This document shows positions 52,516 to 64,000 of a stretch of 64,000 nucleotides of DNA, one piece after another. How positions within the stretch are numbered: position 1 is the first letter of the stretch; each line of letters begins with the position of its first letter. This stretch comes from Skeletonema tropicum (lineage: Eukaryota > Bacillariophyta > Thalassiosirophyceae > Thalassiosirales > Thalassiosiraceae), in contig CM074141.1 in NCBI GenBank assembly GCA_037178625.1, positions 2,108,001 to 2,172,000 of the forward strand, read 5' to 3'. The position numbers and the translations under genes are program-made. Below the pieces are notes generated by a model. The model did not search any database. It worked only from the letters and a program-made list of their open reading frames with translations, and was not told the origin of the DNA.

Positions 52516-55500
52516 TTGATCTCTTCAAACGAACTTCTTCTCAAGCAAGTCAAGATATCAAGATGCCCATCAATCTCTCCTACGAAGCCGACATTGGCAC
52601 CCTCCCAACCACCAATGATACTTCTGACGACAACTATTACCGCAGCACTACCTGTCTTCCACATCAACGGCCGCCCCATCCCCTCTCACCTCGCCATCCT
52701 CGCTCGGCCCAATCAAACGCTCCTCTCGTATCTTCGCGACACACTTCATCTAACCGGATCGAAATTGGGCTGTGGCGAAGGAGGGTGCGGCGCCTGCACT
52801 GTCTTGGTGAGTCGATACGATGTGAAAACGAAGGGGGTGAGTCACAGGGCGGTGAATGCGTGTCTTTTTCCGGTGTTGGCGGTGGATGGATGTCATGTTA
52901 CCACCGTGGAGGGGGTGGGTAGCTGGCAGTATACTCAGCCTGATCAAGATATTGTTAATGTTACTAGCAGCGGCAGTGATGGTAGTGGTGAAGAAAAATC
53001 GGACAATCTGCACCCCATCCAACGAGCCATGGTGGACATGCACGGATCCCAATGTGGATATTGCACTCCCGGGATTATCATGGCGCTGTATGGTCTCTTT
53101 GCTCAGGATGGCATGCTTACCCACCAGTAATAATGACGATGATGATGATACGAAACTGACGACAGAGCAACGACACGCATATCTAGAAGAACATCTAGAT
53201 GGGAATTTATGTAGGTGTACCGGCTACCGTCCCATTTGGGATGCTGCTCGATCCTTGATCTCGTGTCATCATCATGAGGAGAAGAAACATGGGGATGATG
53301 ATGATGATGATGTAGAAGAGATTCATGGACCGTGTGGTGTCAAGTGTGGAGAATGTCCAGAGAGGGAGACTTGTGAGATGGATTGTAATTTGGAGGATCA
53401 AAAGAAGAAGAAGAAGTTGATGGCTGCTGCTGGTGAAATGAATGAAGGAGGATGTTGTGGTGGCATTTGTTCATCTTCTTCCACAGACAAGATGAAACAA
53501 TACCAACAGATTATTGAATCGAAAAACTCTGAGAAATGGTGGGATCAACCGAATGACATGTTTCCCAAAGAGTTGTTAGGAGGTTGTGATGGTGAAACGA
53601 AGAAGAGTGTACACGAGGAAGTATTGTCAAAGCCTCTCAAGGTAGTCGACACATCCATTCACAATGGTGGAACGTGGTACACACCCAATACTTTGGAGGA
53701 GTTGCTTGATCTCTTTCGAGACTATAGTAGTGGCAACAACAGCAGTGGTGGTGGAGGGATCAAAATGGTCGTGGGCAACACGGAAGTGGGCATTGAAACG
53801 AAATTCAAACATGCATCCTATCCTACCATGGTGCATCCCTCGAAGAACATTCATACAATGCATGATGTATTTTCGACAGAGGATTATTATATTGTTGGTG
53901 GGTGTGCGGCATTGGGTGATCTTCAAGAATTTTGTCACGATGAAATGAAACCTGTCAATGGTAGTAGGGGATGAAAGGATGCGAGTCGTCATCGTCGTCA
54001 GGAACGTACAGCCAAACCAATTCACGACATGTTACGTTGGTTTGCATCAACACAAATTCGTAACTGTAGCCTGTCTCGGTGGAAATCTCGTAACCGCCTC
54101 TCCCATTTCGGATATGAATCCAATGTTGTGTTCCTTGGGTGCCACACTTGTTCTGGCCAGTCGTCCACAATCCGATGGTGGTATAGTACGACGCAAAGTG
54201 AATGTGTCAGATTTCTTCATCGGGTATCGTACAGTGGAGAAGGAGGATATGGAAGTGATTGAGAGGGTGGATATTCCTTTGTTGCAAGATAGATTTGAAT
54301 ATTGTATTCCATTCAAGCAGGCACGAAGGAGAGAGGATGATATTAGTATTGTAACTTCGGGAATGCGTATCAAGCTTCGTCCCGCTGTAACGAACAGGTG
54401 GCAGTCATTATTGGGAGATTGAAGATGTTGCAATTGCATTTGGTGGGATGGCTCCCAAGACTGTCATGGCACGTAAAACTATGGATGCTCTAATTGGTCA
54501 ACCATTTGAGTCGGCTTCCTTTGAGGGTGCTCGCAAGGTCTTACAGGATGAGTTCCAAATGCCCGATGATGTTCCTGGAGGACAGGCGAAGTACCGATTG
54601 ACATTGGCATGTAGCTTTTTGCACAGATTTTATTTGAATTGTGTGGAAGAGTTGGCGAAGGATGTTGCTGCTGCTGCTGCTGCAGATGAGACGGAGTCAG
54701 TATCCACCAGTTCCGTCGATTGATGAGGAGGAGGGGTGCGGAGTTGGCGGTTTTGTGGGAGTGAAAAAGCCAAGTATTACTGGATTACAGACTTACCCTG
54801 TACCCAAGGTTGCCAAGGGATTGGAGGTTGAACATTTCGGGATGGAGGACGACAAGGGTGATTTGCCTCTTGCGGCTGCTGCGGCGGCGGCAGCCAAATC
54901 ATCGTCAAATGAATCTACCACACAAAAGAATAATTCTGTTGGACAACCAGCCACTCATGCCAGTGGTCCTTTGCACTGCACTGGTGAGGCCATCTACGCT
55001 GACGACATTCCTGCTCCTGCCAATTTACTACACGGGTCACTTATCCTTGCAACGAAGTGTCACGCCACGCTTGCTTCTATCAACGTGGAACCTGCATTGT
55101 CCTATTCCCGGTGTAGCGGGAGTTTTCACAAGTGAGGACATTGAAAAGATGGGCGGTGACAACAAAATGGGCCCTATCTTGCTCGATGATTATACATTTT
55201 TGCCAGTGGGAGAGAAAGTTGATTTCGTGGGGCAAGTTTTGGGTGTTGTGGTAGGTGCTAGTCAAGAAATTGCAGGCGAAGGGTGCTCGTGCCGTGGCTG
55301 TTGAGTACACTGATGATGTGGAAGGGAAGGCCATCGTGAGTATCGAAGATGCCATCAATGCAGAGAGCTTTTGGACTGACTTCCGTCATGAGATGAAGCG
55401 TGGTGATAACGTCCGATGAAATATTAACTAAAACCGAAGTTGATGGAAAGCGCCTTGTGGTTATCGAAGGATCACTGAGATCAGGTGGACAGGAGCATTT

Positions 55501-57473
55501 TTACTTGGAGCCAAACTCCACACTTGCCGTCCCATCGGAAGTCTGCCACCAACCTTGACCATCTACTCATCCACGCAAGCTCCAACTAAAACTCAGGACT
55601 TTTGTGCTCGAGTTACGAATACGCCCGCAGCCAAGGTAGTGGTGCGAATGAAACGCATGGGATGGAGGATTTGGAGGTAAAGAAACTCGCAGTGTCTTTG
55701 TTGCGACGGCTGCAGCTGTACCGGCTAAATTGATGAATCGACCAGTCCGCGTAACTCTGGATCGTGATACCGACATGGCCATCACGGGTGGAAGACATGC
55801 ATTTTTGGCGAAATACAAGGCAGGTGCCATCGTTGAAGAAGATGGTACTATCAAATTGCATGCGTTGGATGTTCAACTCTACAACAATGGTGGTTGCAAA
55901 TTTGATTTGAGTGGACCGGTGATGGATAGAGCTCTATTTCACGTGGATAACTGCTACTTTTGGCCCAACTTTCATTCCGTAGGGACGCCCTGCAAGACGT
56001 CTCAACCACCGCACATACTGCTTTTCGAGGCTTTGGTGGTCCGCAGGGTTTGCTTGTAGCCGAGCATATTATGGATCATTTCGCTACCGTATGCAATGTA
56101 TCTGGCGACAAACTTCGCCGTGATAATATGTACGCTTTGCAGGATGCCACACCATTTGGAATGCGTTTTGGAGATGGCTTTACAGGGATGTGGAACATTC
56201 CAGGAATGTGGGATCGTCTTGAAAAAGAGCTAGGATATTCCTGGACGTCGAAAGAGGGCTGCTGAGTTCAACAAAAAGAACAAATGGGTTAAGCGTGGCG
56301 TCGCATTCATTCCCTACAAAGTTTGGAATTGCATTCACTGCGAAGTACATGAACCAAGGAGGTGCTTTGGTGCATCTGTATACTGATGGGACTGTGCTTG
56401 TGACTCACGGAGGAACTGAGATGGGTCAGGTAAGATATTGATTGCACCACTTCTATTTAGATATCTCCGCTTGTTGATTGTTTCCCTTAGTCATCTGTCA
56501 TCTTTCTCATCTTGCTGATTTTACAACAGGGCTTACACACGAAGGTTTGCCAAGTAGCAGCTCAAGCTTTCAACATTCCACTGGATCAGGTGTATGTGAA
56601 TGATTCAAGCACAGACAAGGTGGCCAACACAATTCCTTCAGCAGCTTCAATGTCGAACGGATTTGTACGGAATGGCGACGCTTGATGCGTGTCAGCAAAT
56701 ATTGAAACGCATTCCAGCCAATCAAAGACTCTCTTCCTCCTGATGCTACTCTGAAGGAAGTTGCCAAGAAGGCCTTCTTCGAGAGAATTGACTTGAGCGC
56801 ACACGGATTCTTTGCGGTTGATAATGATCGTTGTGGTTACGACTGGAACAAAGATCGCCCCGATGGATTCCCAGACGATCTGCCTGACAATGCTTGGAAG
56901 GGCCATCCTTTTAATTATTTTACTCAAGGTGTAGCCATGGCGGAGGTTGAGATAGATGCCTTGACTGGGGATCACAAAACGATATCTGCTGACGTGTTGG
57001 TCGATCTTGGTTCGAGTATCAATCCTTCTATAGACATTGGGCAGATCGAAGGAGCGTTTATTCAGGGTATGGGCTGGGCTACAATCGAAGAAGTTGTCTA
57101 CGGTGACGATGATCACACTTGGATTCGCCCGAGAGCACGAATGCACACTACTGGACCAGGAACGTACAAAATTCCAGCGTTCAACGATGTACCGGAATCC
57201 TTTAATGTCTCACTGTTGGAAAACGCTAACAACCCATTTGCAGTGCATAGTAGCAAGGCAGTGGGAGAGCCTCCGTTTTTCCTTGGATGCAGTGTCTTTT
57301 TTGCCATCAAGGATGCCATCACTGCAGCACGAGGCGGAGAGGGGGAATACTTTGAGTTTCGTCTGCCAGCAACAAGTGAACGTATTCGCATGGCATGTGG
57401 TGACGCCATTGCATCTGAGTGCATTGGTTCCAATCATGATCAATCATCCTTCCAGCCACAAGGGAGCTTCTGA
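52516..57473 (+). pseudogene. XDH: Xanthine dehydrogenase, frame broken at ten or more sites
   Basis: Oxidises hypoxanthine and xanthine to urate in purine breakdown, using two 2Fe-2S clusters, FAD and molybdopterin. All domains are present in order: GCGEGGCGACTV and SQCGYCTPGIIMALYG (Fe-S I/II, 52770-53090), LDGNLCRCTGYRPI, FAD part (KMVVGNTEVGIETKFKH), CLGGNLVTASPISDMNP, and the Mo domain with GGQEHFYLE (55484), GGFGGKETRS (55662), TAFRGFGGPQG (56020), GGTEMGQ/GLHTKV across a 100-nt intron (56430-56529) and the active-site Glu in GEPPF (57264). Frames change near 53125, 54062, 54405, 54715, 55092, 55268, 55415, 55545, 55655, 55990, 56262, 56320 and 56660; TGA at 53972-53974 is in phase. Residues between breaks are well conserved, so the loss is very recent or the breaks are sequence errors. 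Start is 52516 or 52563. Confidence 0.85.
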
Positions 57474-57479
57474 ATGCGA

Positions 57480-57720
57480 ATGCGAATGGTGGGGGCTGCA
57501 TACATTGGAGAAGAAAAGCCCCACATAAGATTACAAATATTAGTTCAGATGTACAGTTTTAGGCCCAGTATTATGCCACATGAAATACTGGGGGAGGGGA
57601 TGCATACATTGGAGATGAAAAGACTGAAGTCGGAAGACAAATCCATGTGGGGACAATAAGATTAGAATTAAATATTAGTTCAAATGTACTATTTTAGGCC
57701 CAGTATTCATGGCACAGGAA
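57480..57720 (+). repeat. Duplicated segment after XDH
   Basis: GCATACATTGGAGA.GAAAAG, then AATATTAGTTCA.ATGTAC and TTTTAGGCCCAGTATT occur twice (about 57496-57580 and 57602-57717). Possibly a duplicated 3' UTR. Confidence 0.7.
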
Positions 57721-57989
57721 AACTGTAGATATCATCATTTTTTAGTCAAACGTATAGTTTGGTGGAGACGATGAATCTGGTGATTTGCGAGTAGTGGGAT
57801 TAGCAGAGGCGAAGAGTGCTTGCGAACATTTTTTCCACTAAACCCAGGAATAACAATCAGTACAATATGTTCATGGCCATGTTCACGAGTGAGTCTGATG
57901 TGTGTCCACAGTGTAAATAAGCCTCACTTCTTCTCTCTAGAGAAAACCACGCATGCTCACAGCAGATAGATCTCTTTAGAGAGGCTAGC

Positions 57990-58330
57990 AGCAGGGAAGG
58001 ATGTCCTAATAAAGCGGTCAGAGGTGGTCTGTGCACATAACATTCTCTGAAGGTCAATATGGAACAGCGCAGCATTGAAGGATACCAATCAAGTCAAGCA
58101 AGATGGATTGTGTAGAAAAATCGAAGGCAATTTTATCGATGCTTCATGAATGATGTCAAAATGGTGCTGTCAAAGGAGGTGTCTGCCAGAAGTATGGAGC
58201 AAAGAGAAAATTAGTTGAGAAGGACACGCACAGGAGTTTGCTGGAGGCACGGGGCGAAGCATCTTCGCAAACCATACAGCAATAGTAGAGTGAAAGAGTG
58301 TAATGCTCAGAATGGAAAAGAGCGCACCAA
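57990..58330 (+). pseudogene. Eroded zinc-finger relic beside receptor copy 2
   Basis: Parallels 14935-15240 (AATAAAGCGGTC.GAGGTGGT, CAAAATGGTGCTGTCAAAGG, GGAGGTGT.TGCCAGA) but with more stops and indels. It marks the left end of the duplicated block. No product expected. Confidence 0.65.
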
Positions 58331-58386
58331 GCATGGAAAAAGAATGATATCAAGTTAATGAACATGTTACATGCTTAGATGAAAGT

Positions 58387-61300
58387 TTATTCAGAAGCGT
58401 TTCTCGACGACGCAGTTCTTGCTGTTGCTGTGCACTCTTTTACGTACTCCTCATCCTCCGCCAGACAGGTGATCTGATGGGCCTGTCCCATTTGTTCTGC
58501 TTCTACATTAACCTCAGATCCAATGCTCTCAATGTCAGATGCAGCAATTGCTGCAGCTGCCTGAGACTCTTGTATCTCTTTTATGTCGTCCTCCTCTTCC
58601 TCTGCTAGCGACGGTAATGTGATCTGATGGGGCTGTGCCATCTGTTCTACATCTACATAAACCTCACATTCAGTGCTTTCAATGTCATGTGTATTTGTTG
58701 CTGCAGCTGCCTGTGACACTTGAATCTTCTCTACTGTCTCGCGTAGCATTCGTAGATCCTTCCGTTGATTATCAATCTCTTCCTGTTGAGAAGCAATCTG
58801 CGCCCTTTGTCGTTTAAGTTCCTCCTTCATTTCGGATATCTCTTCAGATTCAGCTGCATGTTCTGTCCATTTATCACTGATTGCGTGGAATGCAGCGAAG
58901 ATGTACTCGTCTATTTCCATTACAAATAACACAACCACTGAGTTGACAATAATCTCCGTATTGCTTGTGGCGATTGCACGATTGTATACGATACTAACCT
59001 AGAGATGAGAAGAACAAACATGTTATAATCAGATGCATGACGGTGAGAGCTAAATGAAGACATCAATGCAACAACTTACATATAAGGCGAATAGTGTAAT
59101 AGAACACAAGCTCGTCCCACCAACGAAATATCGAATCCTAGAGCTGAGGGTGTGTCTTATTTTCGATGAGTGATAAATCAACTTGCTTCCGTTGATCATG
59201 TCTTTTGCAAGAAAGGCAGCCATCAACAACGAGAAAATGAACCAGCCAATCTTAGTCAGATCGGCTTTATTATCACACGCATCTGAGTCGCGAGGACATT
59301 TCCAGGTGAATTCAATGGCGATATTGTCGTCTTGCAAGTTGGATTCCGACACCAAGATAAACAAGACGAGAATTCCAAACTGTATGCCAAGTGTGATAAC
59401 AGCTGCCAACCAACCAAGACGCTTCTCTGTAACGATGTAAGAATATACGGAATCTTTGCCAATTCTTCTCAAAGCATTCGTCTCGTCTTCTTCAGAACTC
59501 TGTTCCCTTGACATCGTTGTTGTGCCGAAGAGATATAAACAAAGGCTGACTGCACAACACAATACCAAGAAGACAGCAAAGAGCACAACAGCAAATATGC
59601 CATAGCTCTTCAGACCCATCTTTGCAACTCGTGTTTTTTCTTGGGGATAGCAATCGTCATTTGCATTACCTATCGCGTGTTAACAACGAAAGCTGGTGAG
59701 AGACATCGGGGCACGTTATGCAAATTGTTCTGCGCGGCATTAGAAGATGGTACTCACAACACATGGTACAATTTTCGCACACAAGGGCCTCATCAAAAGC
59801 AGAAGGCACGCCGCAGTCTGTGACAAATGTGGAATTTCCGTATTCGCTCTCGTCCAGTCTTGATATCTCAGGCACCTCAATAATCCTATTACTTTGGAGT
59901 TGAAGGAGTTCAAGCTGCTTCAATTCTACCAAGCTTTCGGGTGCCGTTCCTGTGAAAGCATTGTAACTGAGGCGCAGATAAGTGAGGTTGGAAAGTAGGC
60001 CGATCTCTGATGGAATCGATCCCTATTAATATGAATTGAGTTGAGTACGGGAAGGGCGAAGTTGATTGACGAGAGTGTTAGCAACGAAGTATGTAAAGGT
60101 CAATGACATCACAATGATTGAGCAGATAGGCTTCACCTTGACGTCGTTATCACTCAGGTCCAACTTTTCGATGTAAGTTAGATTTCCAATGCTATCACTC
60201 AATCTACCCGACAAGCCATTGTTGGAAAGTTTCAACTCAGTCACACGATTCTTGCCTTCATCGCAAGTAACTCCATACCATTCACAACAGCTTTCATACT
60301 CATCCAGCCAGTAGGTATCATTTGTCCACTCTGAACCCTTGGCGGAATTGTAAAAGTCGCTCAAAGCATTCCGCTCGACCGGACACAAGGCTGTGTCATT
60401 TACTAGATCAAACTCTTTCACACCACTACGCAGCGTACAAAGACTCAGAGGAGCAGTTTGGGATGAATTGTAAAAATTGTTCCCTTGCAGGAGGATAGAA
60501 GCACCCTGTAGCTGACCAATCTCAGAAGGAATGATTCCAGTGAACATATTATTTGAAAGACGAAGGTGTTTCAAGGAACCTGTGAATTCATGATAACAAC
60601 AAAATAACAAGTATTAGATCATTCCGCTATGTCTACGAATGCTATGAGTGCAAAAGGATGAAGAATATAAATATAATGGCTGCAACAGGTAATAGTTACA
60701 TCACTTACCTCCGAGCATTCCAAGTTCCGAAGGAATGGAGTCTTTCAAAATGTTGCCGGACAAATCAAACACTTCTAGCACTGACATGTCCCCGATGGAG
60801 CGTGGAATAATGCCTTCCAGCTTGTTCCCAGCTAGACTCAGTTTCTTGAGAGATAGACTTCTCCATATATTGTCTGGAATAGATCCGGTTAAACCATTCT
60901 TTTGTTTGGATAAGTCAAGTTCTTGGAGAGTTGTAAAAGCCGCGGTAAAGCCAGGAAGACTCCCAGAGAGAGCGTTGGATGACATGTCAAATTGACGTAA
61001 TTTTGGGAGATTATTCAACGACGCTGGAAGAATTCCATGTATTCGATTGTTCGATGCAATGAATTGTTCGATATTGGATGGGATACTCTTTAGCAGATCG
61101 GTGGCATTGCTTTCTATTGAGTTGTTGCTCACGTCACAAAACCGTAGAGTTTGGAAAGATGATACTTTGTACTTTTCGAAACGACGCATAGATGTAAAGT
61201 TGTTGTTGCTAAAGTCGGCGTGAGTTAGCGACGGAGTGACAAGTGCGTCCACCACTCCGCTCAATTGATTAGAAGAGACATCAAAGTGGGTGAGTAAAGG

Positions 61301-63630
61301 GAGATTGTAGAGCGGAGCGTACTCGATCGTCCCAGTGAGCTTGTTGTTTGCCAAGTCAAGGTCCTGAGTCGAGATTTGCCAAACCGTACTTGGTGATTTT
61401 CCAATTGCTGTCAAGGTAGGAATACCCATGGAATTTGCCGCTGCGTGAATATGCTGGAAACTGGCCAGAAAGTTTATTGTTCCTCAAATCAATCCTTGTC
61501 ACAAACCCGTCGCCATCGCAAGTGATTCCGTGCCATTGGCAATGATCTACCGTCTCATTCATCCAACCAGCACTGTTGGTCCATTTCTCACCGTTTGTTC
61601 GATTGTACATGGCCTCCAGGCTTGTCTTCTCAAGCAAAGAATCCCCCCAATCCAAACCCAGATCGAATGACCAGAAGGAGACCGATTCTCCAAATTGACC
61701 ACAAGGATTCTGAAACTCTAGACCAATCATCAGCGTCTTCGACTTCAATTCATGACCAAATTCAATCTGCGCGTAGTTGAAGAAATCGCAATAGCACTGC
61801 GGACTGTTCAGATACATGAACCCTCCCCCCCTTCATAATACCGATAATCTCCACAGCAATATTCAGCTGCGTTATCACAAGCTTCTCCCACTTCAGCATC
61901 TTCACAAAGACGCGACCAAAAATCACACTTGCATTCATTGTACAACCCAAAAGTTTCACTGTGTTCTTCTCCTCTAACATTATTGACAATTTTGACATCA
62001 TGGTCTGCACCCTCACAGGAGCAAGACTCTGCTTCTTCACAAAACGGAGCACAATTCCAAGACAAGTCAAAGATGTGTTCTCGACATTTTAGCCAGTCAA
62101 TGATCTCTTCCTGACATTTTAGCCTGAAATCATCACACTGAAGACGAACGAAATCGGACGGAAATGGAAATGAGTGAGACACAAGATACTATTCAACTAA
62201 TTTAGATTAGACACCAGAGAATTTCAAACTTACCGAAGGATTCTTGCAATAGCAGCAATGTTCAGTTGCTGGTCCCATATTTCCTGCCCATTCGTCGACG
62301 TATGGGGAAGAGCATCCGGGATTCTCGAACTCTTTATAATAATCACACCCCCATTATATTGATCCACCCAACCTGGAGTATCAATGCATGTCGTCGAAGT
62401 AGAAGATGAGGGAGTTTTCGTGGGCGACTGTGGAAAAGAATTTTCCAAAGCATGGAATCCAAATAAAGGTGAGTTATAATCGCAAATTTACTGATAGGAC
62501 AAATCAAGATTACTTACAGGAGTGCTGACAGTAGCATTCATGCAGTGACAGCAGTGATCATTTGCTGTCCCAGTGATTGGCACTATTGAATTTGAATATG
62601 CATCATCACCATAGATTCCCAACGAATAATAAAATGCATCATCATCGTCGTCATAATCTACTTCAACTTCATATGAATCACCATATTTGGGACACCCTGG
62701 AAGATCCATGGCTTCATACCACGAACAATCATAGCCCCAACTATCAGACCAACCTTTCGTGTCAGTGCATGATGATGAAGTAAGAGTGCTGCTGCCACCT
62801 CCGCAAATGCAGCAATTATCAGTTGCTGGTCCCATATCTCCTGCCCAGTCGTCAGCAGAAGAACAAGCGTAATATTCTCCATAAACAACAATGTAATCAT
62901 CATCTCTTTCCGCAGATTGATCATAATAATCACACCCATCACCATAATAATCCTTCCAATTGGGCGTGTCCAAACATGTCGATTCGCTGAATGAGCCAGT
63001 TTTCATTTGAAGATTGCTAACAGCAGCTGTGAAAAAGATGGGTGGCGCGGTAACCGCTGGCAAAGGACTGATAATTTTGGGCGATGTTGGTGCCCCATTG
63101 TTCAATAGATGTTCCCTTTGACGAAGCGGTTTGGCTGGAGAAGCTTTCCCCTCTGACGATCCATCACTCGAATGAATTAATAGCGAGAAGGTGACAAACG
63201 GCGCAGTGGTAGTGGCGGAGTTAAAGACGACCATCATAATCATAATCAGTGAAATAATTCCACCGCCCAGCCATGCCACGAAGTTGGTCTTCTTACGTTT
63301 GGCGGCTGCCTTCCGCTTTTGACGTTTCCTCTTTGCTGCCCTTTTCTTCTTCTTCTTTGTGGCGGCATCAAATTCTACCGCTTGCCCTGCCTCGTTTAGT
63401 AAACGAAAGAGCACGATATCCATCATCACTGTCAAAAGGAAGTCAGTCGAAAGAGCGGCCAACTTCTGCTCTTTATTCGGCGTGCCGACCTTCGCAACAT
63501 TTTGGATGGCGATGTCACGAGAATCATCGTCATTCTTTTCATGCATCAACGAGCGGATAGTTGCTAGCTGCTCCATGAGAAGGCGGCGATTAACACCGGC
63601 GGCGTCTGAAGTGATATCGGTGTCGTCCAT
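58387..63630 (-). CDS. Receptor-like LRR protein, copy 2 (three Cys modules)
   Basis: Paralogue of the 15438-22010 gene in the same orientation. Seven exons inferred: 63630-62518, 62427-62234, 62137-60709, 60579-60137, 60022-59758, 59669-59080, 58998-58387, with GT-AG introns at the same positions as copy 1 except that copy 1's module exons 2 and 3 have no separate counterpart here. Same order: MDDTDITSDAAG cytosolic part, membrane segment LGGGIISLIMIMMVVF, Cys modules (three, not seven), CKCDFWSRLCED domain, two LRR blocks, membrane segments (AVVLFAVFLVLCCAVSLCLY and others), coiled-coil tail. Frame breaks: G run near 62355, C run near 61825, and near 61375. The membrane region, broken in copy 1 at 16200, is intact here. 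Role as for copy 1. Confidence 0.75.
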
Positions 63631-64000
63631 GGTGTCCTCAACCTCAACGTGTTGTTTGTATTTGGCATGTATGTTCTTGGGTAGAGATGGGTAGAGAAGA
63701 CGGAAGACGGCCTGCCGGCCGAGGTCCGAGGTAGTGTGTAGCAGGGCACATAAAAAAGAATGTGTGTATGTCTCTGGAAGACCCCCTATGAGATGAGGCC
63801 TTTAGTGTAAAGGCAGTGTGACTTGCTAATGTGACTTGTGTCACTATACGTGCGTTTTACGAAAGGCCTCGTTTGGCGATCCAACGCAAGAAAAGCAGTA
63901 TTCAAATCTGTCACATCTAGGGACACTCAGGGACACTCACCGCGAGTGTCCCTGAGTGTCCCTGACTGTCCCTGACTGTCCCCGACTGTCCCTGAGTGTC
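63631..64000. other. Upstream of receptor copy 2; palindrome and start of a repeat
   Basis: No gene. Contains an inverted repeat GAGGCCTTT/AAAGGCCTC (63795-63803, 63862-63870) and the structure below. Confidence 0.4.
63920..64000 (+). repeat. 19-bp palindrome leading into a 10-bp tandem repeat
   Basis: GGGACACTCAGGGACACTC (63920-63938), five-base spacer, perfect reverse complement (63944-63962), then tandem TGTCCCTGAG/C units running past the window end. Confidence 0.85.

Overview
The window looks like nuclear DNA of a diatom, probably a centric one, or of a close stramenopile relative. The reasons are short GT-AG introns (77-165 nt where they can be placed), secreted proteins built from Cys-rich 'C-DTP-W...GDMGPA..CC-C' modules joined to leucine-rich repeats, a signal peptide with a VDA/F plastid-type cleavage context, arrays of C..C..GGVC..HGAK zinc-finger units, and a Ty3/Gypsy element nested in a Helitron-like element. 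This assignment is inference from family content; no marker gene is present.

Layout. 1-5.6 kb: the 3' part of a HAD-type hydrolase with a C-terminal zinc ribbon, then three diverged copies of an unrecognised small-protein gene on the minus strand, separated by tandemly duplicated non-coding DNA. 5.6-9.65 kb is gene-poor. 9.65-11.6 kb: a diacylglycerol-lipase-like gene. 11.8-12.65 kb: an hAT-like non-autonomous element with an 8-bp target duplication. 13.4-14.4 kb: an SGNH hydrolase with one in-frame stop. 14.7-22.0 kb: a zinc-finger relic followed by a nine-exon receptor-like gene (Cys modules, LRRs, several membrane segments, coiled coil). 22.1-22.6 kb: a second hAT-like element. 22.8-24.0 kb: a purple acid phosphatase. 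24.4-26.8 kb: a 16-unit C/H zinc-finger gene. 27.1-31.4 kb: an unrecognised gene with broken frames, a PDZ-type gene fragment and a truncated duplicate of the zinc-finger gene's 5' end. 33.3-33.5 kb: a short array of covarying hairpins.

34.7-47.3 kb holds a Helitron-like Rep/Pif1 gene split by a 5,879-bp Gypsy element with apparently identical 230-bp LTRs and a CGGT target duplication. Removing the element and one CGGT restores the Helitron frame exactly. 48.1-50.15 kb: a decayed ankyrin-type gene. 52.5-57.5 kb: xanthine dehydrogenase, with the frame broken at ten or more places although every catalytic motif is still present. 58.0-63.6 kb: a direct duplicate of the 14.9-22.0 kb region, with three Cys modules instead of seven. 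The window ends in a palindrome and a 10-bp repeat.

A theme running through the window is single-base frame breaks, many in homopolymers, in almost every single-copy gene, while the multi-copy Gypsy element has none. Residual long-read error and real decay are both possible, so gene models here should be treated as provisional. TGA ends several genes normally (HAD protein, lipase, XDH), so I assume the standard code.
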